Below, one piece after another: positions 18,278 through 27,100 of a stretch of DNA of 64,000 bases (the first letter of the stretch is position 1; every line of letters starts with the position of its first letter). The notes beneath the pieces are model-generated. The model made no database searches. It had not been told where the DNA came from and worked only from the letters and a program-made list of their open reading frames with translations. Where the stretch lies: NCBI RefSeq assembly GCF_037977055.1, contig NZ_CP150274.1, positions 1 through 64,000 on the forward strand. Direction: 5' to 3'. The stretch comes from Paenibacillus sp. FSL K6-1096. GTDB taxonomy: Bacteria > Bacillota > Bacilli > Paenibacillales > Paenibacillaceae. The position numbers and the translations under genes are program-made.

Positions 18278-18520
18278 TGTATGTGGAAAACCGAATACAT
18301 TCGAGCGCGGGAAGGCGCATGGGCTCAATGTATGTGGAAAACAGCATACAATTGGCTCGCTGAAGGCGCATGGGGCGAATGTATGCGGAAAACAGCATAC
18401 AATTGGCTTGCTGAAGGCGCCTGGGGCGAATGTATGCGGAAAACAGCATACAATGGGCTTGCGAAAGGCGTGCGGGCCAAATATATGTTGAATACAGCAT
18501 ACATTGGCAGAGGCGAAGGC
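18278..18520. repeat. Tandem 51-bp repeat array, about 4.8 copies, each with a hairpin core
   Basis: Units begin at 18278, 18329, 18380, 18431 and 18482, exactly 51 bp apart. The central copies contain TGTATGC-GGAAAACA-GCATACA, a 7-bp stem with an 8-base loop, followed by a less conserved spacer. Since 51 is divisible by three, frames stay open on both strands and produce artefactual 17-residue repeat ORFs (unit CMRKTAYNWLAEGAWGE); no ribosome site supports translation. It lies between the convergent galactanase and WYL-regulator genes. Confidence 0.85.
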
Positions 18521-18551
18521 ACATAGAACGAGAGGGATCGCCGCGCACTCC

Positions 18552-19514
18552 CTAATCCTGAAACAGAACTACCCTAGCATGCAACTCCGCTCTTATTTCC
18601 TCCGGCATTTCCTTCACCTTAAGGTCATCGCCCAGGAACAACAGCCAGTTCGCGATTTCCTTCAGTTCATCGGGTCTGCCCACCTCAACATACATCCTCA
18701 GGATAGCGGTGGTCTGATAGGGATTGGTGTAGGACAGCGTGACCCTGAACGGATGGTATTTCCTGTATTGGGCAATGGCCCTGGGGCCAAGCTCCAGGAC
18801 GAGGTTGTTCTGCACCTGCTGCTTGCTCAGCTTCTCCTGAATCTTTTTTACGCTTAGCCGCTTGGGGGCCGGACTATGGATGACATCGGTAAGCTGATCC
18901 ACCGGGATGATCCGTTTCACGGAGGCGTCCAGGTCGAAGCCTTCGATGAGCCACAGGCTTTTCTCCTGATAGAGACGTAAAAGATACACAGAATAGGCTA
19001 TATTCTTCTGTTCCTCCCGGCAGGTGATCAGCAGATAACGGTCCGCCAGCAGGAGCCGGATGAGCTTGTCCAGCATAGGATGGGGGAGATCGGACAGATC
19101 CAGCAGATCGGGATTGCCCGGGTGGGTGCCCTCGAACAGCAGAATCTGATTCAGAAGCACCAGCTCCTCCTGCTGATTCTCCGAGATGAGCGCCAGCAGT
19201 TTCTCCGTCAGAGACTGGCGGCTCCGCAGATAAGGAAGCTGGCCGTTTCTTGTCGCCATGAAGGCAATGAACAGCGCTTTGACCTCATTATCCGTGAACC
19301 GGACCACCGGCAGCACAGAGTTGCGCATTACAGAATACCCGCCATCCCGGCCCACCTCAGCGACCAGCGGCATCCCCAGCGCCTCGATTTCCCGGATATC
19401 CCGCAGGGCGGTCGAACGCGATATATTGAATTCCCGCATGATTTCCGTCAGCGTAAAATGGGCACGATTGTTAATGTACCGCATGATGATGTTGATCCGT
19501 TCTACTTTTTTCAT
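18552..19514 (-). CDS. WYL-domain transcriptional regulator (YafY type)
   Basis: A 320-residue regulator: N-terminal DeoR-like HTH (residues about 1-60, TLTEIMREFNISRSTALRDI), a linker, a WYL ligand-sensing domain (about 140-210; the canonical WYL triad reads as SLWLIEGFD) and a C-terminal WCX extension. Such proteins usually sense small ligands or nucleic acids. It is divergent from the GyrI-like and unknown genes across a 91-bp gap and probably controls them (inference). Confidence 0.88.
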   Translation of the reverse strand: MKKVERINIIMRYINNRAHFTLTEIMREFNISRSTALRDIREIEALGMPLVAEVGRDGGYSVMRNSVLPVVRFTDNEVKALFIAFMATRNGQLPYLRSRQSLTEKLLALISENQQEELVLLNQILLFEGTHPGNPDLLDLSDLPHPMLDKLIRLLLADRYLLITCREEQKNIAYSVYLLRLYQEKSLWLIEGFDLDASVKRIIPVDQLTDVIHSPAPKRLSVKKIQEKLSKQQVQNNLVLELGPRAIAQYRKYHPFRVTLSYTNPYQTTAILRMYVEVGRPDELKEIANWLLFLGDDLKVKEMPEEIRAELHARVVLFQD

Positions 19515-19605
19515 CGCGGCTCCTAAACAGGTTCATTTATTGACACTATTTAAGGTTATCATATCCATAGCAGGTGAGAAACACAAATAGGAATAAAGGC
19601 GGGAT

Positions 19606-20097
19606 ATGACAATGGCACAATACAATATTACGGAGAAGGACAGCTTCACAGTGATCGGTCTGGGTGTTGATCTTAAAAGTGATTATACGGACTATGCAGG
19701 GATCTATAAGGAGAAGATGGATTTTTGGCAGGCAGTCAGTGAAGATGGCAGGCTCGATTTGTTAAAAGGGATTGCGGCGAATGATTATGTGTTTGTGGTG
19801 AACGAAGCGGTGAACGGCAAAATGATGCATTATGCCGGGGTGATGGCAGGTGCATCTGCACAGATTCCGCAGGAAGCCCGGGTGATCCAGTTCCCGAAAG
19901 GGAAATACCTCGTAGTGGCAGGGGAAGGGGAGACAACAGAGGAGTTGAGCAATACCTTGACGGGTCTGGCCTTCGGACAAGCCTTGCCGCAAGCAGAAGG
20001 GTACGCCTACGTGGGCGGGCCGAATACGGCTGTGGAGATGGGCCGGCGGGACGGCGCGCTGTACGGTGAAATGTGGATTCCTGTCGTCAGAAATTAA
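19606..20097 (+). CDS. GyrI-like/AraC effector-binding domain protein
   Basis: A 163-residue protein consisting of a single SOUL/GyrI-like effector-binding domain (SFTVIGLGVDLKSDY; ending GALYGEMWIPV). Stand-alone members bind small, often toxic, ligands or act as cyclopropanoid hydrolases; the ligand is unknown here. The start may be ATG 19606, close behind AAAGGCGGGAT, or ATG 19612. Co-directional with the unknown gene 26 bp downstream and divergent from the WYL regulator. Confidence 0.75.
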   Translation: MTMAQYNITEKDSFTVIGLGVDLKSDYTDYAGIYKEKMDFWQAVSEDGRLDLLKGIAANDYVFVVNEAVNGKMMHYAGVMAGASAQIPQEARVIQFPKGKYLVVAGEGETTEELSNTLTGLAFGQALPQAEGYAYVGGPNTAVEMGRRDGALYGEMWIPVVRN

Positions 20098-20123
20098 AGG
20101 AATGTATTGGAGGATAACTAACT

Positions 20124-20588
20124 ATGGCATATGCAGTTGATTTCAAAGAGGTATCTCTGCAAGGTCTGGAGTCGTCGCCCGTTGCTGAGGCGCTGGCGGG
20201 TCTGCGTGCGAATGAGGCGCGGTATTTCATGAACAAATATAAGCACGAATTCACAGTTGTACCTGCCAGTGAGAGCCAGGAGGCGCTGGATTATGTGAAT
20301 ACGATACTGAGCAAGGAGCGGGATATTCATTTTGCCGCCAAGCCGCTGGAAACCTCGCAGTTTCAGGTGGAGAATATCCGGTTCACTTACGTTTTCTATG
20401 AGGATGGTCTTGCGCTTAACGTGATGTACACGGTGGATGATCCCAAGAAGCGGGCAGTCGGGTTCAAGCTTTCTGAGGGGATGGAGGTTCCCGCGGAGCT
20501 GGCGGACAAGTTCAAGTTCGCGCGGCAGAAGTCGAAGCTGGCTGGTACGATCCGGGGTTCGTTCTTTGTGATTAAGGGCGAGTACTAA
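20124..20588 (+). CDS. Uncharacterised 154-residue protein
   Basis: I do not recognise this family. It is a soluble, mixed alpha/beta protein with no signal peptide, no membrane segment and no catalytic motif I can name; residues about 75-105 (QVENIRFTYVFYEDGLALNVM) look like paired beta strands. RBS TTGGAGG precedes ATG 20124. It follows the GyrI-like gene by 26 bp and is likely co-transcribed under WYL-regulator control. Confidence 0.6.
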   Translation: MAYAVDFKEVSLQGLESSPVAEALAGLRANEARYFMNKYKHEFTVVPASESQEALDYVNTILSKERDIHFAAKPLETSQFQVENIRFTYVFYEDGLALNVMYTVDDPKKRAVGFKLSEGMEVPAELADKFKFARQKSKLAGTIRGSFFVIKGEY

Positions 20589-20595
20589 TAAAAAT

Positions 20596-20646
20596 CCCCA
20601 CAAAGTGAAGCTTAAGCTTCGGAGTCTATTCAGATACTTTGCGGGG
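20596..20646 (+). terminator. Hairpin after the unknown gene
   Basis: CCCCACAAAGT (20596-20606) pairs with ACTTTGCGGGG (20636-20646) with one mismatch and encloses an inner GAAGCTTAAGCTTC palindrome. No clear T-tract, so terminator function is likely but not certain. Confidence 0.55.
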
Positions 20647-20675
20647 GCCCCAAAACCATATACATTCTCTAACGC

Positions 20676-20705
20676 ATAAGGGGCTGCCAGCTGGCAGCCC
20701 CTTAT
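20676..20705. terminator. 30-bp perfect palindrome at the end of the MFS gene
   Basis: Fifteen bases (ATAAGGGGCTGCCAG) are followed directly by their exact complement, five bases beyond the MFS stop on the minus strand. It forms a strong hairpin between the convergent unknown and MFS genes. Confidence 0.7.
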
Positions 20706-20710
20706 ATCGT

Positions 20711-21961
20711 TCAAGTCTCCTCTGCCGTATACGTCTTCTGGGTGCGGAGCACCGGGAAGAACCGGTACATCCAGAGCACAGTAATGAGCAGCGTCCCCAG
20801 ACCGCCGATCACGGTGGCCGGAACGGCTCCGACCAGCCCGGCCATCGTGCCGGACTCGAATTCGCCAAGCTGGTTCGAGGTGCCGATGAACAGCGAATTC
20901 ACCGCGTTCACCCGGCCCTGCATCTCCTGCGGCGTGTTGACCTGTACCAGCGTGGAGCGGATGACGACACTGACGACATCCGAGCCGCCGATCAGAACGA
21001 GCGCGAACAGGGACAGCCAGAAGCTGTGGGAGATGCCGAACAGCATCGTGGCCAGGGCGAACACGACCAGTGAGGCGAACAGCATCCGGCCGATGGCGCG
21101 TTCTACCGAGTAGCGGGTCAGGATCAGCGAGACGATGATCGCGCCCACCGCCGGAGCGGAGCGCAGCAGGCCGAGACCGAGCGAGCCGGTCCTCAGAATA
21201 TCCTCGGCGAAGATCGGCAGCAGTGCAGTCGCTCCGCCGAGCAGGACAGCGAACAGATCCAGAGAGATCGTGCCGAGGATAATCTTGCGGGCGAAGACAA
21301 ACCGCAGGCCGCTGAGGAAGGTGTCCATGCTGACGGCGTCCAGCTTTTTGACGAAATGGACGGTCTTGACGAAGAAGACCAGGGTTGTGGAGATCAGCAG
21401 CGCGGTGAGCGAGGCGATATAGGCGGCGGCTGTGCCCCAGACGACGAGAACGCCTCCGAGGGACGGGCCGACGATCATCGCTGTCTGCATGGCCGACGCG
21501 GACCAGGCTGCCGCCTTCGGGAGCTGCTCCCGCTCCACAATGTCCGGCACCAGCGCCGCCGAGGCCGGACTCTCGAAGGTGCGGCAAGCGCCTAGAATGG
21601 CAGCGGCAGCCAGCAGATGAAGCGCGCTGAGCCAGCCTTCAATGCTGCCAAGGACGAGCAGCAGCACGACGAGGCTCTCTGTAAGCTGGCACAGGAACAC
21701 AATAGTGCGGCGGTCATAGCGGTCTGCCGTCTGTCCGGCAGGCAAGGTCAGCAGCAGCATCGGGAGGAATTGGGCCAGCCCGACCAGTCCTAGCTGGTAG
21801 GCGCTGCCGGTCAAGGCATACATCTGCCAGCCGATCGCTACCGACAGCATCTGAAAGGCACTGGTGGAGAAAATCCGCGCAATCCATAAGCGCAGGAACG
21901 AGCGGTTATGCAGCACGGACTGGCGGGGAGCATTCATATTCGGTGTATTCTGTGTACTCAA
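20711..21961 (-). CDS. MFS transporter (MFS_3/EntS-like exporter)
   Basis: A 416-residue 12-helix major facilitator protein. The loop 2-3 motif reads GQTADRYDRRT (typical GxxxDRxxRR), and an SAxQTAMIVGPSLGGVL segment in helix 5 matches drug or siderophore exporters of the MFS_3 group. The ATG at 21959-21961 overlaps the stop of the upstream TrmB-like regulator by 4 bp, so the two genes form one unit and the regulator probably controls the exporter in response to its substrate (inference). Confidence 0.88.
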   Translation of the reverse strand: MSTQNTPNMNAPRQSVLHNRSFLRLWIARIFSTSAFQMLSVAIGWQMYALTGSAYQLGLVGLAQFLPMLLLTLPAGQTADRYDRRTIVFLCQLTESLVVLLLVLGSIEGWLSALHLLAAAAILGACRTFESPASAALVPDIVEREQLPKAAAWSASAMQTAMIVGPSLGGVLVVWGTAAAYIASLTALLISTTLVFFVKTVHFVKKLDAVSMDTFLSGLRFVFARKIILGTISLDLFAVLLGGATALLPIFAEDILRTGSLGLGLLRSAPAVGAIIVSLILTRYSVERAIGRMLFASLVVFALATMLFGISHSFWLSLFALVLIGGSDVVSVVIRSTLVQVNTPQEMQGRVNAVNSLFIGTSNQLGEFESGTMAGLVGAVPATVIGGLGTLLITVLWMYRFFPVLRTQKTYTAEET

Positions 21962-22788
21962 TGGGTGTCATCCTCCATGTGACCGGGTTCAGCTGCCGTC
22001 TCCGGCTTCCGCCCGCGCATCTCCGGGTGTTCCCGGCGGATCAGGTCATAATTTTGGCCGTATCGGGCCTCCAGCTCTGCAGCGAAGTCCTGCTCCACCC
22101 GCATCATCACGACATCGTGATAATAAGACGTCTGCAGCACATCCAGCACAGCCGGATGATTGCTCTCCAGCGCTGAAGCCTGCGAATGGCGAGTGAAGCT
22201 GCCCAGCAGTGAAATTTCCTTATCCAGCAGGAGCGAGAAGTTACGGGCCGCAGGCGGGCCTCCTGCCGGAACGCTATGCACGATGACGCGCGACAGCACG
22301 GTAGGGGTGTCACCGATCACCATCAGGTGGACGGCAATGCCCCGCTCTTCGGCGGCAAGCAGCGTGTCCTCTATCTTGTGCAGATCCTCTGCCCAGATAT
22401 CCACCAGAATCTCCGCGCTGGCATTGGCGGCAAGCCGTCTTACTGCCAGCTCCACCTGCGCGTCTCCCTTCCAGTTACTGAAGAAGGGTGGTGCAGCAGG
22501 CAGGTGGGTCAGCTCGTTCTCCAGCAGACGGGCCGTGCGCTCGAATTCCGCCTGCAGCAGCTTAATGACCTGCCGGACCGGAATCGCGGCGAAGGTCACC
22601 GGCTCGCCTTCCACGGTCCGGCAGACTCCCTTGTCGACCAGACTGCGCAGCGCAGCGTATACATTGGAGCGGGACACAGACACCTGCTTGGCGACCTCAT
22701 AGCCCGAGGAGGGCGGCTGGCCGTGCAGCGCCAGATAGCAGCGGGCTTCCAGATCGGATAAGCCGAGCTTGCGTAATGCTTCAATCAT
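21958..22788 (-). CDS. TrmB-family transcriptional regulator
   Basis: A 276-residue regulator with an N-terminal winged HTH (IEALRKLGLSDLEARCYLALHG, then GYEVAKQVSVSRSNVYAALRSLVDKG) and a C-terminal PLD-like/TrmB effector domain (about 110-230). Bacterial members often respond to sugars or toxic compounds. ATG 22786-22788 follows AAAGGCGG; the longer in-frame start at 22914 has no ribosome site. It leads a two-gene operon with the MFS exporter. A palindrome about 50 bp upstream may be its operator. Confidence 0.82.
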   Translation of the reverse strand: MIEALRKLGLSDLEARCYLALHGQPPSSGYEVAKQVSVSRSNVYAALRSLVDKGVCRTVEGEPVTFAAIPVRQVIKLLQAEFERTARLLENELTHLPAAPPFFSNWKGDAQVELAVRRLAANASAEILVDIWAEDLHKIEDTLLAAEERGIAVHLMVIGDTPTVLSRVIVHSVPAGGPPAARNFSLLLDKEISLLGSFTRHSQASALESNHPAVLDVLQTSYYHDVVMMRVEQDFAAELEARYGQNYDLIRREHPEMRGRKPETAAEPGHMEDDTH

Positions 22789-22835
22789 GGGTGAACCGCC
22801 TTTCTCTGAATGCGTAATGCTTCGTTGTATGTAGA

Positions 22836-22851
22836 AGTATTTCAAAATACT
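22836..22851. promoter_or_regulatory. Candidate operator of the TrmB-like/MFS operon
   Basis: AGTATTTCAAAATACT is a near-perfect 16-bp palindrome placed 48 bp before the regulator start, in the promoter region. A related AGTATTT half-site lies about 40 bp further upstream (AGCAGTATTTCC). Autoregulation is inferred from position only. Confidence 0.4.
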
Positions 22852-23023
22852 ACTCCGATCACCAAGCACTGTCAAGCAGTATTTCCTGTCCGCCCGCGCC
22901 CGCGAGCCTTTCAAAAAAATGATTACATCCGGGTAAAATCAGGTAATAACTCTCAAGACGGCTGATGAACAGCCGGTATGCAAGAGAGTCTCGACTATAA
23001 AACCAATGACAGGGTGAGGAACT

Positions 23024-23635
23024 ATGCGACAAGCAATTCTGACTACCATGCTCATCTCCAGTCTGTTAATGGCTGGCTGCGGCAATAACGAGGCGGCGAA
23101 TGGCGGGGCGGCAGCTACAGCAGAGACCGGGCAAGAAGCGTCAGCAAGCCCGCAGGCTACACTGGAACCAACACCTGACGCTACAGCGGAGCCGGAAGCG
23201 GAAGCCACGGAGCAGGCTCCGGCAGAGACAGCAGCACCCGAAGCCACGGAGCAGGCCAGTGCGGCGGCGGGGGAACCCCTGCGGCAGACTTATTTTGACA
23301 AGCTGGATCAGATTGAAGTGGGCCTCAGCGATCTGGAGGCGTTGTCCGCCAGCGGTGTCATGACAGATATGAAGGAGGCTGCCTCCAAGGAGCATGAGCG
23401 CTGGGACAAGGCGCTGAATGAAATCTACCAGGCGCTCCAGAAGCAGCTCCCCGAGAGTGAGATGGCCGCACTGAAAGAGGAACAGCTAAGCTGGATCAAG
23501 GAACGCGATAAGGCGGCTGAGGAAGCGGCGGCCAAGTATAAAGGCGGAACGATGGAGGGGCTGGAGTACGCGGCGACACTGGCTTCAGTGACGAAGGACC
23601 GCTGCTATAAGCTGGTTGAGCTGTACATGAAATAA
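23024..23635 (+). CDS. Lipoprotein with LprI-like (DUF1311) domain
   Basis: A 203-residue lipoprotein: signal sequence with lipobox ending at Cys19 (LLMAGC), a long Ala/Glu/Pro/Thr-rich low-complexity tether (about 25-85), then a helical DUF1311/LprI-like domain (TYFDKLDQIEVGLSDLEA to YKLVELYMK). The motif KEEQLSWIKERD is typical of the family, whose Mycobacterium member inhibits lysozyme. Function here is unproven. RBS GGTGAGG before ATG 23024; single gene with its own terminator. Confidence 0.75.
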   Translation: MRQAILTTMLISSLLMAGCGNNEAANGGAAATAETGQEASASPQATLEPTPDATAEPEAEATEQAPAETAAPEATEQASAAAGEPLRQTYFDKLDQIEVGLSDLEALSASGVMTDMKEAASKEHERWDKALNEIYQALQKQLPESEMAALKEEQLSWIKERDKAAEEAAAKYKGGTMEGLEYAATLASVTKDRCYKLVELYMK

Positions 23636-23637
23636 AT

Positions 23638-23682
23638 AAACAGCGCAGCGATTCCCGTTTGGGGAGATCCGCTGCGCTGTTT
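23638..23682 (+). terminator. Terminator of the LprI-like lipoprotein gene
   Basis: 13-bp stem AAACAGCGCAGCG (23638-23650) with CGCTGCGCTGTTT (23670-23682) followed by GTTTG, starting 3 bp after the stop. Confidence 0.85.
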
Positions 23683-23712
23683 GTTTGACCGATAGCGTGA
23701 TTGCTGAATGGA

Positions 23713-23900
23713 TAACTGTAGTCTGTACAACTAAAAACGGTGAAAAGGAAGGAAATCCTCTTCTAACTGTAGTCTGTACAACTAAATCTGCCCGAATGGC
23801 GTAGAACTCAGGGATAAGAGAAAATTTAATTGTAGGAAATGCAACTAAGCCGATAATATGTGTTACATCAGAGGATTTAGTTGTACGAAATGCAGGTAAG
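23713..23900. repeat. Intergenic array of four palindrome-like cores, paired at 51 bp, inverted halves
   Basis: Two copies of AACTGTAGTCTGTACAACTAA start at 23714 and 23765 (51 bp apart). Two related cores in the opposite sense, TTAATTGTAGGAAATGCAAC and TTAGTTGTACGAAATGCAGG, follow at 23826 and 23877 (also 51 bp apart). The third core matches the 1.3-kb array (GTAGGAAATGCAACTA against GCACGAAATGCAACAA). The remaining gap up to 24170 holds a terminator-like hairpin and a short hairpin before the next ribosome site, but no credible gene. Confidence 0.75.
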
Positions 23901-23980
23901 CCTGCTAATAAACACACTCCTAACCTAACGTATCCCTTATAATACCACATATTGGAATACCGATTACCCGTTATAAAAGT

Positions 23981-24008
23981 CGATTTTAAGTTGAAATCGC
24001 TTTTTTTT
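23981..24008 (+). terminator. Rho-independent terminator-like hairpin upstream of the RG lyase gene
   Basis: CGATTT (23981-23986) pairs with AAATCG (23994-23999), followed by C and eight Ts. It is placed 160 bp before the lyase gene, so it may end read-through from upstream or act in the lyase leader. A second small hairpin, TTCTAAA/TTTAGAA (24132-24150), lies just before the GAGGAGG ribosome site. Confidence 0.55.
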
Positions 24009-24170
24009 GAGCAGAATGAATCCCTGCTATTTGTTACGCTCCATATGAATGTTACCAGGAAAGGAGGAGGGAGCGCTCAAGCTCAAGCTGGAAGACAACG
24101 ATGAGAGCATCTGCACAAGTGTCCCCTGATTTTCTAAATTGATTTTAGAATAAGAGGAGGAGTGACGTAC

Positions 24171-27100
24171 ATGGGTAGAAAAAAGAGGTCTGTTCAGAAA
24201 TCATTGCTCACATTCTTATTATCCTGTCTGTTAGTCATACCGCTTGCCCTCCCGCCTGCACCGGTACATGCAGCAGCAACCGGGAATCTCCCCGCCCGTC
24301 AGGCGGAGTATCTCGGCCGTGGATTAGTGGCCGTCCTGACGGATGGCGGCGTGTTCCTAAGCTGGAGGTACTTGAATACGGATTCATATGAAATCGCTTA
24401 CAATGTCTACAAAAACGGCATAAAGATCAACCCGGCTCCTATTGTCAACGCTACTAACTATGTGGATACGACGGGTGCAGACAGCTCGCAATACCAGATT
24501 TCTACGATTGTTGACGGAAAGGAGGAAATTCAGCCTGAGCGCGCAGCCGTGTGGCATAACGCCTATCTGCCGATACCGCTGGATAAGCCGGCCGATGGCC
24601 GGACTAAAGACGGAGGGACGTATTCCTATTATGCCGGGGATGCCTCGGTTGGCGATCTGGACGGGGACGGGGAATATGAGCTTGTGTTCTTGTGGAGCCC
24701 CAGTAATTCGAAGGATAATTCACAAGCCGGTTATACCGGGAATGTCTACATCGATGCGGTCAAAATGGACGGCACCAGGCTCTGGCGCATTGACCTTGGC
24801 GTGAACATCCGGGCCGGGGCGCACTATACGCAGCTGATGGTGTATGACCTGGACGGCAACGGCAAAGCCGAGGTCGTGGTCAAAACCGCAGACGGCACCA
24901 AAGACGGCCAAGGCACGGTCATCGGCGACGGCACCAAGGATTACCGCAATGACGGCGGATATATCCTGGACGGGCCGGAATATCTGACGCTGTTCGACGG
25001 TCAGACCGGCGCAGCGGTGTCCACCGTTGACTATGATCCGCCAAGAGGCAATGTCAGCTCGTGGGGAGACGGATACGGCAACCGTGTCGACCGTTTCCTG
25101 GCTGGAATCGCATACCTGGACGGTGTGAAGCCAAGCGTGGTCATGGCCCGGGGCTATTATACGAGAACAACGCTTACAGCCTACGACTACATTAACGGCG
25201 CATTGGTGAAGCGCTGGAACTTCGACACGAACGAAGCTGGCGCACAGTACGAAGCGCAAGGCAATCACAACCTTAGTGTGCTGGATGCCGACGGGGACGG
25301 CAGAGATGAGATCATGTACGGTGCGCTGGCGATTGATGATGACGGCACGCTGCTGTATAGCACCGGTCTCGGTCATGGAGATGCGATGCACGCCGGGAAG
25401 CTCGATCCGAACCGTGAGGGCTATCAGGTCTTCAGTGTGCATGAGCATAAGGATGCTGCCTACGGGCTGGAGATGCGCGATGCGGCTACAGGTGAGATCC
25501 TCTGGGGCCAATTCACCGGACAAGATACCGGTCGGGGAATGTCGGCGGATATCGATCCGCGCTATCCCGGATATGAGTCTTGGGCGTCCACGATTGTGAA
25601 CGGGCAGATGGACCCGTTATCCCGCGGTTATGCGGCAGACGGGGAAGTGATCTATGAACAGAATGGAGTCCCGCGAAGCGCGAATTTCGCCATCTGGTGG
25701 GATGGGGATCTCCAGCGGGAGCTGTTCGACCACGACTGGAACAACACTACAGCGCAAGGTGTTCCGCTGATTTACAAGTGGGATTATCAGAATAAGCAGT
25801 TGAAAGAGATTTTTCGGGCGAATGGTACGCTGACCAACAATCATACCAAAGGCAATCCGGCCCTTCAGGCGGACCTCCTGGGCGATTGGCGCGAGGAGCT
25901 GCTGCTGCGCAGTGAAGACAGTACGGAGTACAGACTCTATACTACTACGATTCCTACGACCTACAGAATTCCAACCCTCATGCAAGACCCGGTGTACCGG
26001 CTGGGGATCGCCTGGCAGAATGTAGCGTATAACCAACCGCCGCACACCGGCTTCTATCTCGGGACGGAGGCCACCGCTTTTCCCAAAGCAAATCTGACAC
26101 TGGCCGGTGCGCCGCAACCGCTGGAGCAGGCATACCACTTCGGATTCGGTACGCAGCCGCCAGCCGGAACAACCTCGGTACAGGCTACACCGTACACCGG
26201 GGGGACGGGATATGGTTTCGAGAGTATTAGCGGAATCACCTTGGGCGCGGGCCACGCTTCCCTGCCTGAGAACACCAAGTTTGCGGTGGACCTGCCGAAT
26301 GCCAATTACAAGGTGACGCTTAAGCTGGGCAGTGACGCCAGAGACTCGAACGTAGGGGTCAAATCCGAATATGTGCAAAAGCTGGCCGTCACCCAAATAG
26401 CTGCCGGCGCTCCGCTGCTCTATTCCTATGACATTGCCGTGGTTGACGGGCAGTTAGAGTTTATTTTCTCCGGCACGGCTGCTGATGTGCAGGAGATTAT
26501 CATTGAGCAGTACCCGCAGAAGACCGCGGGAAGCGGAACAACGATCTATATGGCCGGGGATTCGACGATGCAGTCCTACAGCGGGATGCAGGCTCCGCAG
26601 GAGGGCTGGGGCCAGCAATTCGGCAGATATTTCAGCAGCGGAGTAACCATACAAAATGATGCCATCGGCGGCCGGAGCAGCAAGTCGTTCATGGTGGACG
26701 GCCGTCTGGATGGTATTCTGCAGCAGATCAGGCCGGGCGATTACTTCTTCATCTCCTTCGGCCATAACGATGCCAGTGTCGGCATTCCTGACCGGTATGC
26801 CTCTCCGGCAGATTATGCAGCGTACTTGACCCGCTATGTGAACGGAGCCAAGCAGCGCGGGGCCAATCCGGTTCTGTTAACGCCGGTAGGACGCAGGGAC
26901 TTCAATACGGTCACTCAGGAATTCAACGTAAGCTTTCCTGAGTATGTGAAGGCGGCGAAGGAAACGGCGGCTGAGCTGAACGTCCCGCTGATTGATCTGA
27001 GCCAGCTCAGCATTGCGGAGTATAACCGGATCGGCCTGGCCGCTACGGAGAAGCTTTTCCTCTATGCAAATCCGGGGGAGTATCCGAAGTACCCGAACGG

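Noticed and set aside
18278..18520. CRISPR-like array of regularly spaced repeats
   Set aside because: The spacers between cores are themselves repeated, the unit is a tandem 51-bp repeat, and no cas genes are present.
18281..18526. ORF encoding a 17-residue tandem repeat protein
   Set aside because: The frame is open only because 51 is a multiple of three; the opposite strand is equally open and there is no ribosome site.
20118..21587. 489-codon minus-strand ORF across the unknown gene and the MFS gene
   Set aside because: It is an Arg/Gly-rich frame shadow of the MFS transporter and of the plus-strand unknown gene, both with clear family or ribosome-site support.
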